From Candidatus Accumulibacter conexus (lineage in GTDB: Bacteria; Pseudomonadota; Gammaproteobacteria; Burkholderiales; Rhodocyclaceae): a stretch of DNA of 37,882 nt. Below, in pieces: positions 23,325 to 31,617 of the stretch. The stretch spans positions 1 to 37,882 of the forward strand of contig JAGFNJ010000052.1 in NCBI GenBank assembly GCA_017592775.1, in the 5' to 3' direction. The position numbers and the translations under genes were made by a program. Below the pieces are notes generated by a model. That model was not told where the DNA came from, did no database searches, and saw nothing but the letters and a program-made list of their open reading frames with translations. Numbering within the stretch: the stretch's first letter is position 1; each line of letters opens with the position of its first letter.

Positions 23325-25061
23325 ATGAGCCAGATCATTGAAGCGACAGTCCCGGACATCGGCGACTACCACGACGTGCCGGTCATCGATGTCTGCGTCG
23401 CCGTCGGCGACACGGTCCAGGTCGACGACGCGCTCGTCACCCTCGAGTCCGACAAGGCGACGATGGACGTGCCGAGCAGCGTCGCCGGCACCATCCGCGA
23501 AATCCGGGTCGCCATCGGCGACAAGGTCTCGGCCGGCGCGCTGGTGGCGCTGATCGAGACCGGCGCCGCGGTGGCGACACCGCCGGCACAGGCGGACACG
23601 GCGCTTGCGGCGACCGTCACCCCGGCGCCACAGGCGGCGCCGCCGGTCAGCGGCAAGGCCGACCTCGAATGCGAGATGCTGGTCCTCGGCGCCGGACCGG
23701 GCGGCTACTCGGCGGCCTTTCGCAGCGCCGACCTCGGCATGCGGACCGTCCTCGTCGAGCGCTACCCGACGCTCGGCGGCGTCTGTCTCAACGTCGGCTG
23801 CATCCCGTCGAAAGCGCTGCTGCATGTCGCCGCGGTCATGGAAGAGGCGCAGCACATGGGCGACTGTGGCGTCAGCTTCGGCGCGCCGAGCATCGACCTC
23901 GACCGGCTGCGCGCGCACAAGGACAAGGTCGTCGGCAAGCTGACCGGCGGTCTTGCCGGCATGGCCAAGGGGCGCAAGGTCGAGGTCGTGCAGGGCGTCG
24001 GCCAGTTCGTCGACGCCAACCATCTCGAGGTCGCGCTCGCCGCCGGCGGCAGCAAGCTGATCCGCTTCCAGAAGGCGATCATCGCCGCCGGTTCGCAGCC
24101 GATCGCGCTGCCCTTCATGCCCGACGACCCGCGCGTCGTCGATTCGACCGGCGCCCTCGAACTGCGGCAGGTTCCGCAGCGCATGCTGGTCGTCGGCGGC
24201 GGCATCATCGGCCTCGAAATGGCGAGCGTCTACTCGGCGCTCGGCTCGCGCATCACCGTCGTCGAACTCGGCGGCGTGCTGATGCCCGGCGCCGACCGCG
24301 ATCTGGTCAAGGTTTGGGAGAAGAAGAACGCCCACCGCTTCGACCGCATCCTGCTCAACACCGGCGTCGTCGCCGCCGCAGCGACCCCCGACGGCATCGA
24401 CGTCAGCTACAGCAGCGGCGAAAGCGAGCGCTTCGACCTCGTCCTCGTCGCCGTCGGCCGCGCGCCGAACGGCAGCAAGCTCGCCGCCGAGAAGGCCGGC
24501 GTCGCCGTCAATGAACGCGGTTTCATCCCGGTCGATACGCAGCAGCGGACCAACGTGCCGCACATCTTCGCCATCGGCGACATCGTCGGCCAGCCGATGC
24601 TGGCGCACAAGGGCGTGCACGAAGGGCACGTCGCCGCCGAGGCCGCGCAGGGCAGCAAACGTTGTTTCGATGCGCTGCAGATCCCGTCGGTCGCCTACAC
24701 CGACCCCGAGATCGCCTGGGCCGGAAAGACCGAGGAGCAATGCCGCGTCGAAGGGATCACCTACGGCAAGAGCGTGTTCCCGTGGGCCGCGTCCGGGCGC
24801 GCGCTGGCGAACGGCCGCGAGGAGGGTTTCACCAAGCTGATCTTCGACGAGGCGACGCACCGCATCATCGGCGGCAGCATCGTCGGCACAGAAGCCGGCG
24901 ACATGATCGGCGAAATCTGCCTCGCCATCGAGATGGGCTGCGACGCCGCCGACATCGGCCATACCATCCACCCGCACCCGACTCTGGGCGAATCGATTGG
25001 CATGGCAGCTGAGGTCTATGAGGGCGTCTGCACCGACCTGCCGGCGGTCAAGAAGAGGTAG
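23325..25061 (+). CDS. lpdA: Dihydrolipoyl dehydrogenase (E3) with N-terminal lipoyl domain
   Basis: E3 reoxidises dihydrolipoyl groups with FAD and NAD+. The 578-aa product is about 110 residues longer than ordinary E3 because a lipoyl domain (K44 in ESDKATMDVPS) and an Ala/Pro linker precede the flavoprotein. This arrangement is known from betaproteobacteria. The enzyme part shows the FAD motif VLGAGPGGYSAAF, the redox disulfide C154/C159 in GGVCLNVGCIPSK, the NAD motif VVGGGIIGLEMASVY, IFAIGDIVGQPMLAHK, and the catalytic H551/E556 in HPHPTLGES. The ATG at 23325 is 14 nt behind aceF. It ends the operon, with a hairpin shortly after. Confidence 0.96.
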   Translation: MSQIIEATVPDIGDYHDVPVIDVCVAVGDTVQVDDALVTLESDKATMDVPSSVAGTIREIRVAIGDKVSAGALVALIETGAAVATPPAQADTALAATVTPAPQAAPPVSGKADLECEMLVLGAGPGGYSAAFRSADLGMRTVLVERYPTLGGVCLNVGCIPSKALLHVAAVMEEAQHMGDCGVSFGAPSIDLDRLRAHKDKVVGKLTGGLAGMAKGRKVEVVQGVGQFVDANHLEVALAAGGSKLIRFQKAIIAAGSQPIALPFMPDDPRVVDSTGALELRQVPQRMLVVGGGIIGLEMASVYSALGSRITVVELGGVLMPGADRDLVKVWEKKNAHRFDRILLNTGVVAAAATPDGIDVSYSSGESERFDLVLVAVGRAPNGSKLAAEKAGVAVNERGFIPVDTQQRTNVPHIFAIGDIVGQPMLAHKGVHEGHVAAEAAQGSKRCFDALQIPSVAYTDPEIAWAGKTEEQCRVEGITYGKSVFPWAASGRALANGREEGFTKLIFDEATHRIIGGSIVGTEAGDMIGEICLAIEMGCDAADIGHTIHPHPTLGESIGMAAEVYEGVCTDLPAVKKR

Positions 25062-25083
25062 GGCGCAGCGGGTTCCTGACGGA

Positions 25084-25127
25084 CGATCTGGCCGCCGCAG
25101 GGGATCTGCGGCGGCCAGATCGTTTCG
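25084..25127 (+). terminator. Hairpin terminator of the aceE-aceF-lpdA operon
   Basis: A perfect 17-bp stem (25084-25100 with 25106-25122) closes a 5-nt loop 22 nt after the lpdA stop. The following T stretch is short (TTTCGTG), so termination may be only partly intrinsic. Confidence 0.7.
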
Positions 25128-25378
25128 TGTCCGGTTGCCCGCCAACAGGCCGCGTACTGCTCCGTCCGTGAGAGGACGATGAGCCGGATCATTGGCCAGT
25201 GTGGTTTCGCGCGCCCGCTTGGGTGCGCTGAACGCTGGCGGATTACTTTTCTTCCATCCTTTGGAACTTTGCCGATAGGGTCAAAGACCAACAATCGGGT
25301 AAGTCCGCGATTCTGCTTCGACCGCCCCCGCCCCCGCCTCGGCAAGGCGGCACATGCCCGATAGCTTGGAGATCGACC
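25128..25378. other. Intergenic region with an lpdA-start-like 20-mer
   Basis: No gene is supported here. At about 25176-25195 a 20-nt stretch repeats the sequence around the lpdA start codon (23321-23340) with one mismatch, again as ATG AGC C-G ATC ATT. The frame after it (MSRIIGQCGFARPLG) has no recognisable family. It may be the scar of a lost or duplicated gene. No convincing promoter for the PEP-CTERM gene was found. Confidence 0.35.
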
Positions 25379-26125
25379 ATGCAGCCTTCAGACCTAATCT
25401 TGCGGTTCATGCCGGGCCATGCCAAGTGCTCCCGGATATCCCGGCGCGCAGCCGCAGTTGCGGCATTGGCTCTTGGGATATCGGCACCCACGGCGGTCTT
25501 GGCGACTGTCTTTACGGACCCGGTCGGGGATTTTCTCGTGCCCGGTTATACCGGCCCGCAAAACAGCGACGTCGACATCGTTTCCGGTTCTGTGACCTAT
25601 ACGCCGAACCACGTGCAATTGTCGTTGACCCTGGACGGCGCGGTCGGCAACTCGACCGCGACACCCTACTATCTATTTGGAGTGAATCGCGGCAGCGGAA
25701 CGGACCGACTCGTGACTTCGGGTCCGCCGGCGGTCGGCGACTCGAGCATCCTGCTGGATGCGGTCGTGCGATTCGATTTCGACGGCAGCGGCAGGGTGGT
25801 GACGTTCGCGTCTGCAACGAGTCCGCCAGCAATCGCACTGCTGTTCGCCCATAGCATCGTGGGAAATACGGTCAGCGCCGAAATTCCTTGGTCGGCCCTC
25901 CCCAGTACCGGCTTTGCCCCTGCCGAGTACACCTACATCGCGTGGTCCAGATCGGCGCTCGGCAGCCAGCAGTTCATCGCGGACCTCGCTCCCGCAGCCA
26001 GCGTTTTGGCTGTCCCGGAACCGGTGAGTTCGGCGCTGATGATGGCCGGACTCCTGGCAGCCGGCATCGTGGTGAGAACTCGGCGAAACGAGAGGCCAGA
26101 TGGGCCCACGCCCAGTCAGGGTTGA
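25379..26125 (+). CDS. PEP-CTERM sorting domain protein, unknown body
   Basis: This 248-aa exported protein has a long basic signal region (residues 1-42; hydrophobic AAAVAALALGISAPTAVLA). The beta-rich body (FTDPVGDFLVPGYTGPQNSD, VDIVSGSVTYTPNHVQLSLT) resembles secreted beta-sandwich modules without a confident family. A C-terminal PEP-CTERM signal (VPEPVSSALMMAGLLAAGIV, then VRTRRNER) is expected to be cut by an exosortase. The ATG at 25379 follows TTGGAGA at good spacing. It lies alone between the pdh terminator and mobile-element debris. Unlike the gene at 11721 it has no clear sigma-54 promoter. Confidence 0.8.
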   Translation: MQPSDLILRFMPGHAKCSRISRRAAAVAALALGISAPTAVLATVFTDPVGDFLVPGYTGPQNSDVDIVSGSVTYTPNHVQLSLTLDGAVGNSTATPYYLFGVNRGSGTDRLVTSGPPAVGDSSILLDAVVRFDFDGSGRVVTFASATSPPAIALLFAHSIVGNTVSAEIPWSALPSTGFAPAEYTYIAWSRSALGSQQFIADLAPAASVLAVPEPVSSALMMAGLLAAGIVVRTRRNERPDGPTPSQG

Positions 26126-26488
26126 CTTGCGCGCGACGTCAGCCGATGGCCTTGTCGCGGGAATCTCGAGACCCTGGGTCTGGTGCGTTTCTCGGGACGC
26201 AAGAGCCACCTGCCGTGGGCGAAGACGTCATGCTCGGTCCGAGAGCCCGGTGCCGGCGAACGGTGCGCCGGGTTCCATGAGCCGGGTGTGGAAACGAGGT
26301 CATGGCGACGCCATTTGCGCACCACCAGACGAAACGGGCGGCAACAGACCAGCGGAGCGTGACGCCATCGCGCCACATCTCGACCCTACCGGCATTCAGG
26401 GGCGGAAGCGGGCGTGATGGCGGCCGCAGTCAGACGGATCGGCCGAGTCGACTGGTCCTGTGCCCACCGTTGATCCGTCAGCGCGACA
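26126..26488. other. Mobile-element debris without an intact gene
   Basis: This stretch of about 360 nt holds a group II intron domain V-like hairpin (26243-26275). Downstream sequence includes GGAAACGAGG and CACCAGACGAAACGGGCGG. From memory, similar wording follows domain V in some bacterial retroelements. No reverse transcriptase frame remains. It abuts the truncated IS1182-type transposase. Confidence 0.4.
26243..26275 (+). ncRNA. Group II intron domain V-like hairpin, second relic
   Basis: GAGCCCGG (26243-26250) pairs with CCGGGTTC (26268-26275). Above this come a U-G pair, a 2-nt GC bulge on the 3' side, and a CCG/CGG stem with a small loop. The AGC triad near the base, the total of 33 nt and the bulge position all match domain V. 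With no maturase or domain I nearby it is a relic. Confidence 0.55.
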
Positions 26489-27205
26489 TCAGGCAGCACG
26501 ACGCTGGAGGGCTGCAATCGCTTCCAGATTGGCACGCTTGAGTGTCTGATAGCGCTCCTCAGCCCGGGCAGCAATCTTCGCCTTGGCCGCCGCCATCGCC
26601 GCCAGCCGGTCTTCGCGTCGCTTGATTTCTTCGGGCAGGCTGACGCCATCCGGAACGTCGGCCTGATCGGCCTGTTCCGCCAACGCGAGCAGTTCCTGCA
26701 CCTCAGCCTTGAGCTGGGCTTCCAGCTTCACGATGTGGCCGTGCGAGAGCGCACTGTGCCGCGAGGCGTTGGCTTCGATCTTCGTGCCGTCCAGACAGAC
26801 GTTACCCAGCTTGAGCAGTTTCAGTTCCTTGGCCATCTCCAGGACCTGTAGAAACAGCTCGCTCAGTTCGTCAAGAAAACGCCGGCGGAACGTCGCCAGG
26901 CTGTCGTGATCGGGATGGCTGCCGGCAGCAATGTAGCGGAAGGCCACCGAATCGTAGGTTGCCCGCTCCAGCTTGCGGCTGGAGAAAACACCCGTCGCGT
27001 AACCATAGACCAGAATCGCCAGCAAGGTCGCCGGATGGTACCCCTTCAATCCTCGTCCAGCGTACCGGCGTGTCAGATTCGACAGGTCCAGCTGGTCGAC
27101 CACCTCCACGATGAAGCGCGCCAAGTGATCCTGGTTCAGCCAATCGTCAACCGATGGCGGCAGCAGGTAGTCGGTCTTGCGATCGGTGACGATGAAGTGG
27201 GACAT
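26489..27205 (-). pseudogene. IS1182-type transposase, N-terminal fragment
   Basis: The 238-aa remnant starts MSHFIVTDRKTDYLLPPSVDDWL and continues through the DUF772 N-terminal domain (GYHPATLLAILVYGYATGVF, then HPDHDSLATFRRRFL and LGNVCLDGTKIEANASRHSA). The last includes the first catalytic Asp of the DDE domain. A coiled-coil-like KR-rich region follows (EEIKRREDRLAAMAAAKAKI). The remaining DDE catalytic half is missing; the frame stops at 26489 beside the intron debris. Near 27266-27284, upstream of the start, GTCCGACAGGCTGCTAG may be the terminal repeat of the element (weak). The transposase cannot be active. Confidence 0.8.
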
Positions 27206-27359
27206 GCCGGACCTCAGGTGCTTGAACCAGCATGATCTTAGCATATCAGACGGCGAGCAAGCCGAAAGTCCGACAGGCTGCTAGCGGGCGAACCGGGCCT
27301 GTGCGATCTTTGACGAGTTGGCAGGCATCTTTCGGCAGTCGGCAGAGGGAGGGGTGAGC

Positions 27360-27698
27360 ATGAAGATGAGCGATCAAGGCGGTCTGCTGGTTGGCGGGAC
27401 GCTCGGGGCGCCGCCAGGCGAACTGGAGAGACTGGCTCGTCGCTATCACATCCGCCGCCTGGCGCTGTTCGGTTCCGCGGCACGGGGCGAGCTGGGGCCG
27501 GACAGTGACGTTGACCTGCTGGTGGAATTCGAGCCGGGCAAGGCCCTTTCGCTGGGGGGGGAGCAGGACTTGGAGCGAAGATTTTCCCGTCTCTTCGGCG
27601 GGCGGCGCGTCGACATCGCGCCGCCCGGGATCCTGCGGAATCCATACCGGAGACAGCAGATCGAGGGGGAGATCAGGCTGTTGCATGAAGCCGCCTGA
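27360..27698 (+). CDS. mntA: MNT-type nucleotidyltransferase (antitoxin of HepT)
   Basis: This 112-aa minimal nucleotidyltransferase is the antitoxin type that AMPylates the HEPN toxin HepT. The polymerase-beta signature is complete: LFGSAARGELGPDSDVDLLV with G38/S39 and catalytic D50 and D52, followed by EFEPGKALSL. The ATG at 27360 is placed behind GGGAGGGG at 5-nt spacing. The hepT start overlaps the end of this gene by 14 nt, the usual arrangement. The gene appears intact although its partner is broken. It lies about 80 nt from the presumed end of the truncated IS1182 element. Confidence 0.8.
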   Translation: MKMSDQGGLLVGGTLGAPPGELERLARRYHIRRLALFGSAARGELGPDSDVDLLVEFEPGKALSLGGEQDLERRFSRLFGGRRVDIAPPGILRNPYRRQQIEGEIRLLHEAA

Positions 27699-28038
27699 GC
27701 GGGATGCGGCCCACCTGTGGGACATCTCGACGCGGCCCGGCAGATCATGGATTTTTCGGCGGGACTCACCGCGGAGCAGCTCCAGGCGGACAAGCGTACC
27801 GGTTATGCCATCGAACGCGCGCTCGAGATCGTCGGCGAAGCGGCACGCCGGGTGAACCAGGACACTCGTTGCATGCACCCCGAGATTCCATGGTCCGGCA
27901 TCATCGGATTTCGCAACGTGCTCGCGTCAATACGGCGCGATCGATTACCAGCGGCTCTACGCGGTGGTCGCGGAAGGTGTTCCGGTGCTGATCTCCTCGC
28001 TGGAGGCCGCACTGGCCTCGATGGAGGACAGTGCATGA
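27685..28038 (+). pseudogene. hepT: HepT-type HEPN toxin, two frameshifts, active site lost
   Basis: Pieces in three frames rebuild one HEPN toxin: MKPPERDAAHLWDI, then LDAARQIMDFSAGLTAEQLQ to PWSGIIGFRNVLA, then YGAIDYQRLYAVVAEGVPVL to the stop at 28038. The first shift, at 27726/27727, equals loss of one C from an expected ATCCTCGAC. The second, at about 27926-27931, removes or changes the bases that should encode the His-Glu of the R-x4-6-H-x-Y ribonuclease motif (RNVLAHEYG expected, RNVLAS seen). The toxin is thus disabled exactly at its catalytic motif, while the neighbouring MNT antitoxin gene is intact. Confidence 0.8.
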
Positions 28039-28145
28039 ACACCGCTCCTCTCGTTCAGACGTTCTGAAACCACTGGAACAGCTCAGGGCCCGGTCTGACG
28101 CAACCAACTGTGACGTCGTCCGCAGCAAGCGCTTGCCATGTTTCC

Positions 28146-28151
28146 TATAAT
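28146..28151 (+). promoter_or_regulatory. Candidate -10 element for the RTX gene
   Basis: A perfect TATAAT lies 95 nt before the RTX start, in the non-coding gap after hepT. No good -35 is present at 16-18 nt, so activator dependence or a weak promoter is possible. Confidence 0.4.
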
Positions 28152-28246
28152 GTCGTGCGCGACTTTCGCGACGGCAGCGGCAATCCCGCGTCCTTGCCGG
28201 TGCACATCCATCCATCCTTCCTGCCTGTCCATTCGAGGAATTGACA

Positions 28247-31200
28247 ATGCCCACCCGTTCAGGTGTCCGATCCTACAGCCTGGTCACCGCTCCCGCCTAC
28301 GGCGTCACAGGAACCGGTCTCGACCAGATCGTTGAATACATCCATCGTGACCCCGGTCTGGCAGGGGCGAGCGATGGGAAGGACATCAAGGCGGGCGCCC
28401 AGGCAGCCAACAGCTTGAACCAACTGATCGTGCAGGCGGCCAAGGCGACGGGTGCTGCGGCTGACAAGGTGTTCACGGCTGCCGAAGTCAGCGCGATGAA
28501 CGCCTACCTGCGGAGCAATTTCCAGATGCAATGGACGTTGCTGCATGGCGATGACGAGGCGGGTTCGGAGACCGGTTTTCACCGGGTTCAGGATGATGGT
28601 GGAAGCACCCGGTATCGCGGCGAGAAACTGATCGACACGGTTGCAGACGGCCTCTACCACATGGGTTTCGAAATTCGCGATGCTCGTTTCCTCAACGAGG
28701 ACGGCGATCCGAATGCCTCGGTCGGGCAGGTGGCGGAATGGCTGACGCAGTTCTTCACCGATCACTCGACGAGTGGTACCGGGCTCGACAGGATCACCGA
28801 CCTGATCATGGCCGATGCCGGACTCGATCGCCGGACCAGCGACGCGCAGATCGCTGCCGGCGCCGATGCGGCCAATGGTCTCAACCTGATGCTGCGTGAC
28901 GCCCTGTCAGCGACCGGCGTCGCCCGCGATGAGTGGATTTCCGTTCAGGATGTCGTCGCCCTGAACAGATACCTGCGGGCGGACGCCGGGCGTCTCGCCG
29001 ACTGGACGCGCCTGCACGGGGACGACGAGAAGTGCCTGGAGACCGGTTTCCACAAGGTTCAGAACGATGGCGCGACGACGACCTTTTTTGGCGAGAACCT
29101 GGCGAACACCGTCGCCGACGGCATCTATCACCTCGGTTTCCAGATCAGGGACGGCCATCTCCTCAACGAGGACGGCGATCGCAACGCTTCGTTGTCGGAT
29201 GTCGCCGATTGGCTCAACTATTTCCTCACGGACGCATCCACTACGGGCACCGGCCTCGACCGCATCGTCGACCTGATCAAGAGCGATCGGGGCCTCGCGC
29301 GTCAAACCGAGGCGGGCGACATCAACCAGGGGGCAAAGGCCGCCGACGCGATGAACAGGATCATCGTCGACCTGATCGGCCGAACCGGCGCCCATGACGA
29401 CGGCTGGATCACGGTCGAAGAGCTGACCGAGATCAACCGCCTGCTTCGGGGCAACACGGCCTTGCTCAAGCGATGGACCGATCTGCACGGCGATGACGAA
29501 GGCGACCAAGTGAGTGGCTATCACTTTGTCCAGGGCAATGGCGCCACGACCAACTTCTTCGGCCGCAACCTCGTCGATACCGTTGGTGACGGCCTCTACC
29601 ACCTGGGTTTCGAGATCCGCGACGGTCGCTTCCTGAACGAGGATGGGGATGCCAATGCCGCGCTGACGGATGTCGCCACCTGGCTCAATTTCTTCTACGG
29701 GCAGGCGCCGATCATGCTCGGTGACGAGGCAGCCAACACGATCGATGGCGACGAGCGCGGTGAGCAGATCAACGCTGGCGGCGGCAACGACAGCATCTCC
29801 GCTGGCGCCGGCAACGATCTCGTCTACGGCGGCTGGGGAAGCGACCGCGTCCGGGGCGGTGACGGCAACGACCTGATCTACGGCGGTTCGGGCAACGACA
29901 GCCTGGAGGGTGGCTCTGGTGAAGACGTCTTCCGGGTCACCGGATCCGCCGGCTGTGGTCTTGAAGGCTACGACCGCTACGATGGTGGCGCCGGCACGGA
30001 CCGCATCGTCGCCTACGGTGGCAAGGTCGATATCGGTCTGGCGGCGTTCGGGCCGGCAAACAGTGTCGAGATCGTCGATGCCTCGGGCGCGAGCGGTGCG
30101 GTGCGCCTGCTCGGCGACTGGAACGACAACCTGCTCGACTTCAGCGCCACGTCCTTCGTCGGCAAGCTGAGCATCGATGGCGGTGGCGGCCGCGACACGA
30201 TCGTCGGCAGTGCCGGCGACGACCGTATCGACGGCGGCAGTTGGGGTGACCAGACGCTGTCGGGCGGCGAAGGCAACGACGTGCTGCACGGCGGGACGGG
30301 CACCGACAAACTCTCGGGCGGTGGCGGCGGCGACACCTTCCAGGTCACCGGCAACGTCGGCAGCGGTTTTGAAGGCTACGACCGCTACGATGGTGGCGCC
30401 GGCACGGACCGCATCGTCGCCTACGGTGGCAAGGTCGATATCGGTCTGGCGGCGTTCGGGCCGGCAAACAGTGTCGAGATCGTCGATGCCTCGGGCGCGA
30501 GCGGTGCGGTGCGCCTGCTCGGCGACTGGAACGACAACCTGCTCGACTTCAGCGCCACGTCCTTCGTCGGCAAGCTGAGCATCGATGGCGGTGGCGGCCG
30601 CGACACGATCGTCGGCAGTGCCGGCGACGACCGTATCGACGGCGGCAGTTGGGGTGACCAGACGCTGTCGGGCGGCGAAGGCAACGACGTGCTGCACGGC
30701 GGGACGGGCACCGACAAACTCTCGGGCGGTGGCGGCGGCGACACCTTCCAGGTCACCGGCAACGTCGGCAGCGGTTTTGAAGGCTACGACCGCTACGATG
30801 GTGGCGCCGGCACGGACCGCATCGTCGCCTACGGTGGCAAGGTCGATATCGGCCTGGCGGCGTTCGGGCCGGCAAACAGTGTCGAGATCGTCGATGCCTC
30901 GGGCGCGAGCGGCGCCGTGCGCCTGCTCGGCGACTGGAACGACAACCTGCTCGACTTCAGTGCCACATCCTTCGTCGGCAAGCTGAGCATCGACGGCGGT
31001 GGCGGCCGGGACACGATCATCGGCACGGCGGCCGACGATGTCATCGTTGGCGGCCATGGCGCGGATCGTCTCGACGGTCGTGGTGGCAACGATCGAATCA
31101 CCGGCGGAAGTGGTGCGGATACCTTCGTCTTCGGCAAGGCCTGGGGTCGCGATGTCGTTCGTGATGTCGTAACCGACTTCCAGGACGGGGTCGACCATCT

Positions 31201-31348
31201 CGATTTTCACGCTACGGGTCTTGCCGACTTCAAGAGCCTGAAGATCGTTGGCACCGGCAATGATGCGCTGATCAGCTGGAATGGCAACGAGGTGTTGCTG
31301 GTCGGGGTGCGGGCTGCCGATCTGGGTGCATCGGATTTCATCTTTTAA
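28247..31348 (+). CDS. Large RTX-type secreted protein with three ~155-aa N-terminal repeats
   Basis: This 1033-aa protein has no Sec signal. Residues about 22-175, 176-332 and 333-484 are three copies of an unrecognised domain. Each begins TGTGLD-x-I and contains LHGDDE, a V-x-DGLYHLGFEIRDGRFL stretch and a final NEDGD-x-NA loop that looks EF-hand/dockerin-like. RTX nonapeptides (GGxGxDxL-type) begin near residue 490. A 136-aa module then repeats from residue 573, twice identically and once partly. The end (SWNGNEVLLVGVRAADLGAS, then DFIF) is a typical type I secretion tail. It is probably exported by an ABC/HlyD/TolC system and folds on Ca2+ outside. The ATG at 28247 follows GAGGAA. Confidence 0.8.
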   Translation: MPTRSGVRSYSLVTAPAYGVTGTGLDQIVEYIHRDPGLAGASDGKDIKAGAQAANSLNQLIVQAAKATGAAADKVFTAAEVSAMNAYLRSNFQMQWTLLHGDDEAGSETGFHRVQDDGGSTRYRGEKLIDTVADGLYHMGFEIRDARFLNEDGDPNASVGQVAEWLTQFFTDHSTSGTGLDRITDLIMADAGLDRRTSDAQIAAGADAANGLNLMLRDALSATGVARDEWISVQDVVALNRYLRADAGRLADWTRLHGDDEKCLETGFHKVQNDGATTTFFGENLANTVADGIYHLGFQIRDGHLLNEDGDRNASLSDVADWLNYFLTDASTTGTGLDRIVDLIKSDRGLARQTEAGDINQGAKAADAMNRIIVDLIGRTGAHDDGWITVEELTEINRLLRGNTALLKRWTDLHGDDEGDQVSGYHFVQGNGATTNFFGRNLVDTVGDGLYHLGFEIRDGRFLNEDGDANAALTDVATWLNFFYGQAPIMLGDEAANTIDGDERGEQINAGGGNDSISAGAGNDLVYGGWGSDRVRGGDGNDLIYGGSGNDSLEGGSGEDVFRVTGSAGCGLEGYDRYDGGAGTDRIVAYGGKVDIGLAAFGPANSVEIVDASGASGAVRLLGDWNDNLLDFSATSFVGKLSIDGGGGRDTIVGSAGDDRIDGGSWGDQTLSGGEGNDVLHGGTGTDKLSGGGGGDTFQVTGNVGSGFEGYDRYDGGAGTDRIVAYGGKVDIGLAAFGPANSVEIVDASGASGAVRLLGDWNDNLLDFSATSFVGKLSIDGGGGRDTIVGSAGDDRIDGGSWGDQTLSGGEGNDVLHGGTGTDKLSGGGGGDTFQVTGNVGSGFEGYDRYDGGAGTDRIVAYGGKVDIGLAAFGPANSVEIVDASGASGAVRLLGDWNDNLLDFSATSFVGKLSIDGGGGRDTIIGTAADDVIVGGHGADRLDGRGGNDRITGGSGADTFVFGKAWGRDVVRDVVTDFQDGVDHLDFHATGLADFKSLKIVGTGNDALISWNGNEVLLVGVRAADLGASDFIF
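29963..31016 (+). repeat. Tandem 408-bp coding repeats (two full, one partial)
   Basis: Copy 1 is 29963-30370, copy 2 is 30371-30778 and copy 3 runs from 30779 to about 31016 before diverging. Copies 1 and 2 look identical at the nucleotide level; copy 3 has several silent changes. The period is a whole number of codons (136), so the frame is kept. Recent unequal crossing-over is likely, and copy number may be misassembled. Confidence 0.9.
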
Positions 31349-31617
31349 GCGGGTCGGCAGCCGCGGCGGCTCGCGTTCGGCGAGTAGAGGGGGCAGCGAG
31401 TTGTGGGGACCGCACATGAAATTTCCACCACTGCTCGCCGCGCCCCGTCGACTTCGTGATCGCGACGTTCCTGAGCCGGGAGTTCATTCAGTATCCTGCC
31501 GCCGAAATTCCGTCAGCGACCGAAGGCGTGGATGGCGGACCCCAGTCGAATAGCCCAGCAGAAATGCGCTGCCCGGGGTAAGCTTGCGCCGTTGCCAACG
31601 AGGGTGGATGGCGCGAC

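Noticed and set aside
25211-25240. Possible sigma-54 site (GG-N10-GC) before the PEP-CTERM gene at 25379
   Set aside because: Only the GG/GC spacing fits; neither TGGCAC nor TTGC is resembled.
29760-31120. Repeat array considered as CRISPR or intergenic satellite
   Set aside because: The repeats are in-frame coding sequence for RTX and adjacent 136-aa modules, without spacers.
28907-31417. 836-codon minus-strand open frame opposite the RTX gene
   Set aside because: It is produced by the repetitive GC-rich RTX coding sequence; the plus strand has RTX and secretion motifs.
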